Source of the DNA: CAVUFH01 sp963740835
Lineage (GTDB): Bacteria > Actinomycetota > Acidimicrobiia > IMCC26256 > PALSA-610
DNA: 64,000 nucleotides
Assembly: GCA_963740835.1 (NCBI GenBank)
Contig: CAVUFH010000003.1
Coordinates: 1,612,001 to 1,676,000 of the forward strand
Reading direction: 5' to 3'
Shown: positions 27,254 through 34,822 of the stretch, piece by piece
How positions within the stretch are numbered: position 1 is the stretch's first letter
How the letters are laid out: every line of letters starts with the position of its first letter
Translations under genes and position numbers: made by a program
Notes under the pieces: generated by a model
Told to the model about the DNA's origin: nothing
The model's input: only the letters and a program-made list of their open reading frames with translations
Database searches by the model: none

Positions 27254-28024
27254 ATGTCGCGACAACTCATGATCCCGACCGCGGACACGCAGCTCTACAC
27301 TCTTGACACGCCGGGCGCCGCGCCGCCGGTGCTCTTCCTCAGCGGCGGCTTCGGCACCGTCCGGAACTGGGACCGCGTCATCCAGCGTCTCGCCGGCAAG
27401 AACCGCACGGTCCGCTTCGACGCGCGAGCGCGCGGGAAGTCCGGCACATCAGCCGACTACTCGGTGCAGGCAGCAGTCGTCGACATCGGACGCGTGATCG
27501 AGGCGACCGGTACGGAAGGCCCGATCCTCGTCGGATGGTCCTACGGTGCCACGATCGCGGCGCGTTTCGCGGCGCAGCACCCGGCACAGGTCGGTGGGTT
27601 GGTGCTCATCGACGGCGCGTACCCCATCACGATGTTCGACGAGGCCGGCAAAGAGAAGGTCCGCGCGCAGTTCCGACGGCTGGGCTGGATGATGCGCATC
27701 CTCGCCGCGCTCGGTCGCTCGGCGCGGATGTCGCCCGCCCAATCCGCGGACGTCGTGATCGAGATGGACGCGGTCAACGGCGAGCTCCGGTCGGACTTCG
27801 CGGCGTTGGACTGTCCGACGCACTTCGTCGTCGGGACCGGTGGGCACTCGGGTGCGACCGAGGCGGAGATGCGCACGGTGCGGGCCGCGGTTGCCGACGC
27901 GGTGGCGCGCAACCCGCGTGTGTCAGTGTTCGCGACGGTGCCCTACAAGCACACGCAGATCCTCAACAAGGCTCCCGACACGGTGGTCGCCGCGATCGAG
28001 GATGTCATCGGCCATTCTTCGTGA
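27254..28024 (+). CDS. Alpha/beta-hydrolase
   Basis: A 256-residue hydrolase. Oxyanion region LFLSGGFGTVRNWD, nucleophile elbow GWSYGA (Ser near residue 97), and a C-terminal His in PYKHTQIL. This is the pattern of small esterases, C-C hydrolases and peroxidases of the fold; the substrate is unknown. It lies beside the xanthine dehydrogenase relic and has no operon partner. Confidence 0.75.
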   Translation: MSRQLMIPTADTQLYTLDTPGAAPPVLFLSGGFGTVRNWDRVIQRLAGKNRTVRFDARARGKSGTSADYSVQAAVVDIGRVIEATGTEGPILVGWSYGATIAARFAAQHPAQVGGLVLIDGAYPITMFDEAGKEKVRAQFRRLGWMMRILAALGRSARMSPAQSADVVIEMDAVNGELRSDFAALDCPTHFVVGTGGHSGATEAEMRTVRAAVADAVARNPRVSVFATVPYKHTQILNKAPDTVVAAIEDVIGHSS

Positions 28025-28199
28025 CCGACGCGCCTAGCGGGGGACGGTCCGGCCGGCGGTCGCCATCAGCAACTCGGTCGTGGTGGCGTCGGCGGGCGGC
28101 ATCGTCACGGTCGATGTCATGCCCGATGACCGACAGCACCGCCGCTGTGAGCAACAACAGCACGTAGGCGACGCCTTTGACGGCTTCCGAAGGACCGCC

Positions 28200-28388
28200 G
28201 TGGGAACCGTCGAGGCGCGCCACGACGGCAAGTACGTGATCCGAGTCGGCGGCGAGTCCGAGGTCTTCACGCGTCCGAAGCACAAGGACATCGAGATCGA
28301 GTCGGTCGTCGCCCTTCGTCGCATGTTGAGCGCGGCCGGCTACGACGCAGTCGTGACCCAACTGGAGGCTGAAGGCAAGGAGGTCTGA
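28200..28388 (+). CDS. Small hypothetical protein
   Basis: GTG at 28200 with GAAGGA upstream gives 62 residues: a short beta-rich start (GTVEARHDGKYVIRVGGESE), then FTRPKHKDIEIESVVALRRM and a charged end. The frame is open back to 28080, but that part is low-quality. A minus-strand frame overlapping it contains one hydrophobic stretch and could be an alternative. Not recognised. Confidence 0.4.
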   Translation: MGTVEARHDGKYVIRVGGESEVFTRPKHKDIEIESVVALRRMLSAAGYDAVVTQLEAEGKEV

Positions 28389-28413
28389 GGTCAGCTGCCG
28401 CGCGCTGCGCGCG

Positions 28414-28932
28414 TTACGCGACAACGTCGCTTCTTCGGGGCAACACCCATCCCGGGCGCGGGAAGTGGCACGTGTAGCCGTTGGGGTAGTGCTCCAGGTA
28501 GTCCTGGTGCTCGGGTTCGGCTTCCCAGAACGGACCGGCCGGGCTGACCTCCGTGACCACCTTGCCCGGCCAGAGGCCGGATGCTTCGACGTCCGCGATG
28601 GTGTCCTCGGCAACCCGGCGCTGCGTGTCGTCCAAGTAGAAGATGGCCGAGCGGTAGCTCATGCCCACGTCATTGCCCTGGCGATTGATCGTCGTCGGGT
28701 CGTGGATCTGGAAGAAGAACTCGAGCAGGTCGCGATATGAGATCTGCTCGGGGTCGAAGGTGATCTCGATCGCCTCGGCGTGGGTTCCGTGGTTGCGATA
28801 GGTGGCGTTGGGCACGTCGCCGCCGCTGTATCCGACTCGGGTCGAGAGCACTCCGGGGCGGTTGCGGATCAGGTCCTGCATGCCCCAAAAACAGCCTCCG
28901 GCGAGGATGGCCTTCTCCGTACGCTCGCTCAT
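28414..28932 (-). CDS. msrA: Peptide methionine sulfoxide reductase MsrA
   Basis: A 172-residue enzyme that reduces Met-S-sulfoxide in proteins. The active-site motif AGGCFWGMQD (Cys near residue 14) is intact, with TRVGYSGGDVPNATYRN, HAEAIEITFDPEQISYRDLL and the YRSAIFY strand after it. The length is typical of short MsrA. It overlaps msrB by 4 bases (ATGA) and is its downstream operon partner. Confidence 0.95.
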   Translation of the reverse strand: MSERTEKAILAGGCFWGMQDLIRNRPGVLSTRVGYSGGDVPNATYRNHGTHAEAIEITFDPEQISYRDLLEFFFQIHDPTTINRQGNDVGMSYRSAIFYLDDTQRRVAEDTIADVEASGLWPGKVVTEVSPAGPFWEAEPEHQDYLEHYPNGYTCHFPRPGWVLPRRSDVVA

Positions 28933-29402
28933 CGCACTACCTCCTCTGGGTTCCCCGGCTTCTCGAAGATCCTCTTGTACTGCCCGTAGCGCTCGGCCTC
29001 GAGTTCCTCATACGGCACGAAGCGCAGTGCCGCCGAGTTGATGCAGTACCGCAAGCCTCCTTCCTCGGCCGGGCCATCGTCGAAGACATGGCCGAGGTGG
29101 CTGTCACCGTGGGTCGATCGAACCTCGGTGCGGATCATGCCGTAGCTCGTGTCCGTGTGCTCGACCACGTTTCGGGTTCGAGCGGAACGGTGAAGCTGGG
29201 CCACCCGCAACCGCTGTCGAACTTTCTTGGTGGAAGCGAAAAGAGGCTCGCCCGAGACGATGTCGACATCGATGCCCGTCTCCTTCTTGTCCCAGAAGTC
29301 GTTGTCGAAGGCCGGTTCGGTGGCCCCTTCCTGGGTCACCGCGTATTGGCGTTCATCGAGTTTCGAGATCGCCGCCGGGTCCTTGGCGTAGTCGCCTGTC
29401 AC
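28929..29402 (-). CDS. msrB: Peptide methionine sulfoxide reductase MsrB with compensated frameshifts
   Basis: A 157-residue MsrB for Met-R-sulfoxide. The catalytic Cys in LRYCINSAALRFVPYEEL and VEHTDTSYGMIRTEVRSTHG are intact. Between 29170 and 29225 the frame is shifted: instead of the family's FDSGCGWPSF block the protein reads KVRQRLRVAQLHRSARTR. One extra T at 29223-29225 and one missing T at 29170-29172 (plus strand) explain it; corrected, the block reads SGCGWPSFTVPLEPE. The resolving-type Cys is therefore lost in the sequence as given. A pair of sequence errors is more likely than biology. Operon with msrA. Confidence 0.88.
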   Translation of the reverse strand: MTGDYAKDPAAISKLDERQYAVTQEGATEPAFDNDFWDKKETGIDVDIVSGEPLFASTKKVRQRLRVAQLHRSARTRNVVEHTDTSYGMIRTEVRSTHGDSHLGHVFDDGPAEEGGLRYCINSAALRFVPYEELEAERYGQYKRIFEKPGNPEEVVR

Positions 29403-29592
29403 TCGGCCCTCCTCAGGACTTGGTCGGACAACTCGAATACGACGCGGACATCGCGGTCGCTTCTCGGCGCAGGTGCGAGCCGGCTTCGTGCATGCTCGTC
29501 CCGTGGTTGCGAATCTTCAAGAGACCACGGACGGTCGGACCGCGTTCGCGGCGGCCGTTCACGGACGCGACGTCGGGGCTTATGCTCCGCGG

Positions 29593-30294
29593 GTGAGCAG
29601 TGACGCGCCAATTCACGACTACGGATCCGACATCTACACCGAGGCGGCAGGCGACGACAACACGCTCACGCAGCTCGGACCGCTCCGGCCGTTGGCAGGG
29701 ATCTGGAGCAGCGCGGAGGGGGCCGATGTTCACCCGGTCGGTCCTGGCTCGGACATCACCGGGCCGGTCCTCGACGGCGACGAGCACAACGCCTTCGTCG
29801 AGCGCTACGAGTTGCACCCGATCGACCCGCAGACGAACGGACCGCAGTTGTTCTACGGGCTTCGGTATCACACTCACATCGTCAAGCCGGGTGAAGTGGA
29901 GACCTTCCACGACCAGGTCGGGTACTGGCTCTGGGAACCGGCCGCCCGCACCATTGTCCACACGCTCGCGATTCCGCGCGGCCAAGTGCTCTTGGCGTCA
30001 GGCAACGCGGAACCCGATGCGACAGAGTTCGCCGTCAACGCGGTGCTGGGGTCGGAGGTGTACGGCATCCTGTCGAATCCGTTCCTCGACCGGGTCTTTC
30101 AGACGGTCAGCTTCCGCATGCGCGTGATCGTGCACGACGACGGAACGTGGTCGTACGAGGAGCACACGCAGCTTCGCATTCCCGACCGTGACGAATTGGT
30201 CGATCACGTCGACCGCAACACGCTCAAGCGGATCGGCGACCCGACACCGAACCCGCTTGCGCTCGCCGCTGATCATCCCGCGGCGGAACGATGA
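29593..30294 (+). CDS. FABP-like/nitrobindin-type beta-barrel protein (DUF1794-like)
   Basis: A 233-residue protein. LGPLRPLAGIWSSAEGADVHP begins the ten-stranded barrel; FHDQVGYWLWEPAARTIVHT and IPRGQVLLASG follow the family pattern. Nitrobindin-type barrels bind heme and act on nitrogen oxides or peroxynitrite, but heme binding here is only inferred. GTG at 29593 was chosen, because the earlier frame (29473) lacks homologous character. It diverges from msrAB, so an oxidative-stress role is plausible. Confidence 0.7.
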   Translation: MSSDAPIHDYGSDIYTEAAGDDNTLTQLGPLRPLAGIWSSAEGADVHPVGPGSDITGPVLDGDEHNAFVERYELHPIDPQTNGPQLFYGLRYHTHIVKPGEVETFHDQVGYWLWEPAARTIVHTLAIPRGQVLLASGNAEPDATEFAVNAVLGSEVYGILSNPFLDRVFQTVSFRMRVIVHDDGTWSYEEHTQLRIPDRDELVDHVDRNTLKRIGDPTPNPLALAADHPAAER

Positions 30295-30369
30295 GCTTCG
30301 ACGTCCGGCTGGTCGACTGACCGGTCGCATTCCCCGACCGGGCGATACGTTGCGGCGAGTGTCCGGGAG

Positions 30370-30717
30370 GCGGGCCGCGGGATCCGGCTCTCCTCCGGCC
30401 CCGACGCGCCTGTCGGAGGTGGGTTGCACCTACTCGATGGTCACGTTGGAAAGGGTCAACAGTTCGACAACGTGATCATCGTCGGACTCGAGGAGGCGAT
30501 CTTGCCGCACTATGGCGCGATGGTCTCGGCAGACCCCGCGGCCCTGACCGCCGAGCTTGCTGTGCTCCAAGTCATGGTTTCGCGCGCGAAGGAAGACCTC
30601 GTCGTTACGACGTGCAATGTCGTGCCGAATCAGAGCGGCAGGGAGTACCAACGCGAGCCGAGCAGGTGGCTCTCGCTTGTTGCCGACGTGGCAGACCAGG
30701 ACGTCGACCTCCGTTGA
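30370..30717 (+). pseudogene. C-terminal relic of a UvrD/Rep-type helicase
   Basis: The frame ending TGA at 30715-30717 contains late superfamily-1 helicase motifs: LHLLDGHVGKGQQFDNVIIV (motif V), GLEEAILPH, then LQVMVSRAKEDLVVTTC (motif VI, with the Arg of VSRAKE). Nothing upstream encodes the ATPase core. About 115 residues of a protein normally longer than 600 remain, next to ssrA, as expected of eroded mobile or accessory DNA. Confidence 0.65.
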
Positions 30718-30980
30718 GGTTGTGGCATCGCCCGATGCCTACTCGTGCCCTTCCGCGTCCCTATAGCCGAGCCGCGTCCCTCACGCCGCGGTACGACGCG
30801 AGGATCGCGGCGGTCTTTCGAGTTCGGAGCACGAACTGCGCCGAACCACCGCGTCAAGCATGAAGCGGTGTCGCACAGCGCATCGTCTGGCCGCGTCGAC
30901 CGCGGTTCTCTGTCACGCGCGTGTCACGCCGCCCGACCCGTCACGCGAACGCCCGGTCTAGGACGCTCACGAAGAGTGAG

Positions 30981-31339
30981 TGGAGGTGGCGGGAGTCGAA
31001 CCCGCGTCTCCCAGACTGTTGGTGGGACTTCTCCGAGCGCAGCCGATGGGAGATCTCGTCCGGCCACAGGTCATCGGCACCCTGTGACCGAACCAGCCTC
31101 GTGAAATGTCCCTTCGAGCCCCGAGGCGTGACTCGTCGGTGAGCCATCCTGGATGACGCATCACGCGGGCGAATGGCAAACCCTTGTGCGCGTGCTACCT
31201 AAGAACTCTTAGGCAGCGAGTGCCAGACGGTTGTCGTCGTTGTTGGCAGTTATAGGTGTTGCCGGCTCTTTCGCGACGATCCGGCGACGTCGGCTCGCTT
31301 CTCCCACCTCGATGCCCAAGATCGAAGCCACGCACCCCC
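30981..31339 (-). ncRNA. ssrA: tmRNA (ssrA)
   Basis: The 5' end GGGGGTG (31333-31339) pairs fully with CACCTCC at the 3' end, followed by discriminator A at 30981. TGGCTTCGAT near the 5' end and T-arm GCGGG-TTCGACT-CCCGC near the 3' end are tmRNA hallmarks. The tag frame at 31209-31247 encodes ANNDDNRLALAA with stop TAA. CCA is not encoded; the next bases are CTC. A 5-bp hairpin (30966-30980) abuts the 3' end. tmRNA with SmpB (36659-37123) rescues stalled ribosomes and tags the product for ClpXP. Confidence 0.95.
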
Positions 31340-31438
31340 ATGTCAACTGCGGCACCGGTACGTGTCGGCAGGCACCGCGAACGGTCAGGTTACCCGGACC
31401 CACGCGAACCGGAATCCTGGCTCTCCCGTACTTGGGCC

Positions 31439-32242
31439 ATGACCGCATCGCAGTACGTGATCCGGGGCGGCCGAGAGGGGCGCGAGCGCCTGCGAGTGCT
31501 CGCGCGCGTGATGTGGCCCGAGAGCCGGTTGGTATTGGAGCCGCTGGTCGGAGTGAACGCGCGCTGTCTCGACGTCGGGTGCGGTGGTGGCGACGTGACG
31601 CGAGAGCTGGCGCGCATCGCCCGCGACGGCTACGCCGTCGGTGTCGACATCGACGAAACGAAGCTTGCGCTCGCGCACGCGGAGGCGTCCGAAGCCGGAG
31701 TCCACAACGTCGAGTTCCGCAACGAGAACGTGCTCGAGCCGGTCTCGACGGACGAACGCTTCGACGTCGTCTACGCGCGGTTCGTGCTCTCGCACCTCGC
31801 CGACGCGGCGGGCGCGCTGCAGCATCTGGTCGCGCGGCTCTCGCTGGGTGGGTTCCTCGTGGTCGAGGACATCGACAGTTCCGGTCACTACTGGTATCCG
31901 GCGTCCGACGCGTTCGAGCAGTTCGTCGACCTGTACGACGCGATCGTGTTGGCGCGCGGCGCGGATCCCTACATCGGTCCGAAGCTTCCGGGGATGCTGC
32001 GCGACGCCGGCCTGGTCGAGGTCGGCGTTCGGACTGCGCAACCGACCGCGCTGCGCGGCGACGTGAAGGCGCTCGCGCCCATCACCTTCGAGGCGATCGC
32101 CGACACGATCGCAGCCCAGGATCTCGCGTCACCCGACGAGCTGGCGCGGATCGCGGAAGAGTTGTGGGACTACGCGAGCGACGAGCGCACGGTTTCGAGC
32201 ATCCCGCGCGTCGTGCAGACGTGGGCGCGCCGCGCTTCGTGA
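31439..32242 (+). CDS. SAM-dependent methyltransferase
   Basis: A 267-residue class I methyltransferase. Motif I CLDVGCGGGDVTRELARIA, acidic loop GVDIDETKLALA, then FDVVYARFVLSHLADAAGAL and LSLGGFLVVEDIDS. Substrate not identifiable. Its start lies 100 bases from the 5' end of ssrA, in the opposite direction, so the two promoters are back-to-back. Confidence 0.8.
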   Translation: MTASQYVIRGGREGRERLRVLARVMWPESRLVLEPLVGVNARCLDVGCGGGDVTRELARIARDGYAVGVDIDETKLALAHAEASEAGVHNVEFRNENVLEPVSTDERFDVVYARFVLSHLADAAGALQHLVARLSLGGFLVVEDIDSSGHYWYPASDAFEQFVDLYDAIVLARGADPYIGPKLPGMLRDAGLVEVGVRTAQPTALRGDVKALAPITFEAIADTIAAQDLASPDELARIAEELWDYASDERTVSSIPRVVQTWARRAS

Positions 32243-32289
32243 CCCGGGCGTGTGCCGGTTCGACATACGTGTGTCATTCGCACAACGAA

Positions 32290-32480
32290 ATGTCTGCTAC
32301 AGTGCTCTCTGCACCGCAACGTCAGGGTCGAGGCTCGCGACATGCGCTCCCCGGCGTACCAACCGGTGCCAGCGATCAGTAACCCCGCAGACATCTCTGC
32401 AGATCTTGCGAACGGCCGCCTCGTCCTTCGCCAGTCGAAGTTGACGAACCCCGCGGGTGCGGGAGAAGCCAGGAGCAATT
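32290..32480 (+). promoter_or_regulatory. Promoter and leader of the DEAD-box helicase gene
   Basis: An extended -10 (TGC then TACAGT at 32298-32303) starts a leader of about 170 bases before GTG 32481. A ribosome site AGGAG lies at 32471-32475. Long leaders before RNA helicase genes often serve cold or structural control; no specific fold was established here. Confidence 0.4.
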
Positions 32481-33800
32481 GTGTCCCCCTCATTTTCAGA
32501 TCTCGGCGTACCCGCCGACCTCGTCGACGCGCTCGATCGCCGCGGCATCAGCGCGCCGTTCGAGGTGCAAGCCGCAACCATCCCCGACATCCTCGCCGGC
32601 CGCGACGTCTGCGGACGCGCGCCGACAGGATCGGGCAAGACCCTCGCCTTCGGCATCCCGTTGATCGCGCGGATCGGCAAAGCCGCACCGAAGAAGCCGC
32701 GCGCGTTGGTGCTCGCACCGACCCGCGAGCTCGCGGCCCAGATCCAGCGCGAGCTCGAGCCGTTGGCCCGAGCTCGTGGCCGCAGCGTCTACGCCGTCTA
32801 CGGCGGCGTCGGCTACGACCCGCAACGCCGCGCGCTGCGCAAGGGTGTCGACGTTCTCGTCGCGTGCCCCGGACGCCTCTACGACCTCGTCGAGCAGAAC
32901 GCAGTCCGGCTCGACTCGGTGAGCACGGTCGTGGTCGACGAAGCCGACCGCATGGCCGACATGGGCTTCCTCCCGCAGGTGCGCAAGCTGCTCGACGAGA
33001 TCAACGAGGACCGCCAGACGGTGTTGTTCTCCGCGACGCTCGACGGCGCGGTCGCAGTCCTCACGCGTGAGTACCAGAACAACCCGAGGCGTCACGAGGT
33101 TGGCGCGGCCGAGCCCGACATCACCTTGGCCGACCATCGTTTCTGGAAGGTCGAGCCCGCCGATCGCGTCGAGCGCACCGCCGACATCATCAGCGCAGCC
33201 GGTCCGACGATCGTCTTTTGCCGCACCCGTCATGGTGTCGACCGCGTCGTGCAGACGCTCGGCAAGAACGGCGTGCGCGCGGCCGGGATCCACGGTGGTC
33301 GGAGTCAGAACCAGCGCGACCGTGCACTGAAGTCCTTCACCGATGGCCAGGTCGCGGCCCTCGTCGCCACCGATGTCGCGGCACGCGGCATCCACGTGGA
33401 CGACGTGGCGTGCGTCGTGCACTTCGATCTGCCGGCCGACGCCAAGGACTACCAGCACCGCTCCGGCCGTACCGCGCGTGCGGGCGCCTCCGGCATCGTC
33501 GTCTCACTTGTCGCCCGTCACCAAGTGCGCGACGCCCGGAAGCTCCAGCGCGCGGCCGGCATCGAAGGCGAAGTCGAGCAGCCACCGGCCCCGTCCGGTG
33601 TCAGGCGTGCACCAGTTCGTCCCGAGCCCGAGTCGCACGCGCGGCCGTCTCGGAGTGGCCCGCCGCGTCGCGGCCAGTCACGGAACGGCCAATCGCGCAA
33701 CGGCCAGTCGCGCAACGGTCAGTCGCGCAACGGTCAGTCGCGCGGTGGGCAACCGCCGCGCGGACGCCGCCGCGACGGCGGCCGCTCCGGAACTCGCTGA
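32481..33800 (+). CDS. DEAD-box ATP-dependent RNA helicase (RhlE-like)
   Basis: A 439-residue helicase from GTG 32481. Q-motif phenylalanine FSDLG, motif I APTGSGKT, PTRELAAQ, motif II VVDEADRM, motif III LFSATL, motif V TDVAARGIHV and motif VI HRSGRTARAGASG. It unwinds short RNA duplexes in ribosome assembly or decay. After residue 365 is a disordered basic tail, including a tandem RNGQS pentapeptide repeated about five times (DNA 33665-33745, 15-bp unit), of the RG-rich type that binds RNA. It is expected to be cold-inducible; this is known for relatives, not shown here. Confidence 0.92.
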   Translation: MSPSFSDLGVPADLVDALDRRGISAPFEVQAATIPDILAGRDVCGRAPTGSGKTLAFGIPLIARIGKAAPKKPRALVLAPTRELAAQIQRELEPLARARGRSVYAVYGGVGYDPQRRALRKGVDVLVACPGRLYDLVEQNAVRLDSVSTVVVDEADRMADMGFLPQVRKLLDEINEDRQTVLFSATLDGAVAVLTREYQNNPRRHEVGAAEPDITLADHRFWKVEPADRVERTADIISAAGPTIVFCRTRHGVDRVVQTLGKNGVRAAGIHGGRSQNQRDRALKSFTDGQVAALVATDVAARGIHVDDVACVVHFDLPADAKDYQHRSGRTARAGASGIVVSLVARHQVRDARKLQRAAGIEGEVEQPPAPSGVRRAPVRPEPESHARPSRSGPPRRGQSRNGQSRNGQSRNGQSRNGQSRGGQPPRGRRRDGGRSGTR

Positions 33801-33813
33801 AACCGAAGTTCTT

Positions 33814-33858
33814 GCGACAATCGGCGACCGAAACGGTCGCCGATTGTCGCCAAAACCG
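33814..33858. terminator. Bidirectional hairpin terminator, member of a repeat family
   Basis: Perfect 16-bp arms (33814-33829 and 33835-33850) around loop GAAAC, between convergent genes. The right half, read on the minus strand, shares 24 bases with the hairpin at 50772. An A-run after the stem (CAAAACC) gives T-rich RNA only in the minus direction. Confidence 0.75.
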
Positions 33859-33863
33859 TTGGT

Positions 33864-34778
33864 TCAGGCGGGGACTGCGACGCGATCGGACTCGGCGCGG
33901 CGGGCGGCCATGCGGCGGCCGGCGGTGCCGATCCGATCGATGCGCGTGACGAGCGCGTCGCGGGCGACCTCGGCTTCCGCGTCGAGACCCTCGAGCGCTT
34001 CGACGTTCCAGTGCCGCATCACGACCGGTACGAGGATCTGCTCGTGGTGCACGGAGAAGTCGTAGATGCCCGCACGCGCGATCGCCTTGGCGTGCTGGCC
34101 GAAGTCGATGATGCCGGTGCCGGGCATCTCGAACGTGCGCACCTGCCGTTCGATCGCACACACCATCGCGGACGGATCGAGCTCGATCGCGGCGGTCGTG
34201 AGGTCGCGGTAGAAGAGGTAGTGGCGGTTCTCGTCGCTCGCGATCCGCTTCATGACTTCGTAGCCGGCCGGGTCCTCGCACAGCTTCCCGGTGTTGTGGT
34301 GCGCGATACGCGTCGCCAACTCCTGGAGCGCGACGTACACCATGCTGTCCTGCACGAATTCGGGCTGCGGTACCTCGCCCCGCTCGACCTGGGCCATACG
34401 CGCTCGTTCCAGCGCGATCGGGTCGATCGCGCGCGTCACGGTGAGGTAGTCGCGCAGCACGATCGAGTGCCGGCCCTCTTCGGCCGTCCAGCGCCGCACC
34501 CACGTGCCCCAGACATCGTTCGTGCCGAACTCCTGCGAGATCTGGCTCGTGTAATAGGGGAGGTTGTCCTCGGTGAGCAGGTTCACGAACAGGGCGCTGC
34601 GGACCGCCGGGTCGATCGCCGAGGCCGCCTCGTCCCAACTCTCGCCGGGGGTGAAGTCCTGACCCCGGGACCACGGGACGAACTCGTGGGGGAACCATTC
34701 CTTGGCCGAGGCCAGGTGGCGTTCGAGCAGGCGCTCGGCGACCGGGGTGAGGTCGGAGAGGAGGCGGCGGGAATCCAT
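33864..34778 (-). CDS. Acyl-ACP desaturase (DesA-like)
   Basis: A 304-residue soluble di-iron desaturase that introduces a double bond into acyl-ACP with ferredoxin and O2. The iron-binding motifs are EEGRH and DENRH, spaced as in stearoyl-ACP desaturases, with further Glu in NLLTEDNLPYY. Mycobacterial DesA1 and DesA2 are homologues by family. It is divergent from the NADH dehydrogenase gene across a palindromic operator. A -10-like TAGACT sits 7 bases before the ATG, so the mRNA may be leaderless. Confidence 0.9.
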   Translation of the reverse strand: MDSRRLLSDLTPVAERLLERHLASAKEWFPHEFVPWSRGQDFTPGESWDEAASAIDPAVRSALFVNLLTEDNLPYYTSQISQEFGTNDVWGTWVRRWTAEEGRHSIVLRDYLTVTRAIDPIALERARMAQVERGEVPQPEFVQDSMVYVALQELATRIAHHNTGKLCEDPAGYEVMKRIASDENRHYLFYRDLTTAAIELDPSAMVCAIERQVRTFEMPGTGIIDFGQHAKAIARAGIYDFSVHHEQILVPVVMRHWNVEALEGLDAEAEVARDALVTRIDRIGTAGRRMAARRAESDRVAVPA

Positions 34779-34788
34779 GCGGGCCAGT

Positions 34789-34810
34789 CTACCTACTAGT
34801 CGGTAGGTAG
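34789..34810. promoter_or_regulatory. Palindromic operator between desaturase and ndh
   Basis: CTACCTAC-TAGTCG-GTAGGTAG: perfect 8-bp arms, 6-base spacer, TetR-operator style. It overlaps candidate -10 boxes for both genes (AGTCTA complement at 34786-34791; TAGTAA at 34808-34813), each ending 7-9 bases before a start codon. One dimer here could silence both directions. Confidence 0.6.
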
Positions 34811-34822
34811 TAAACGTCCCGT

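Noticed and set aside
28005..28613. Minus-strand frame with one hydrophobic stretch (GVAYVLLLLTAAVLSVIG)
   Set aside because: No start or ribosome site near it, and its upstream part is antisense of msrA; the plus-strand small protein is a slightly better choice.
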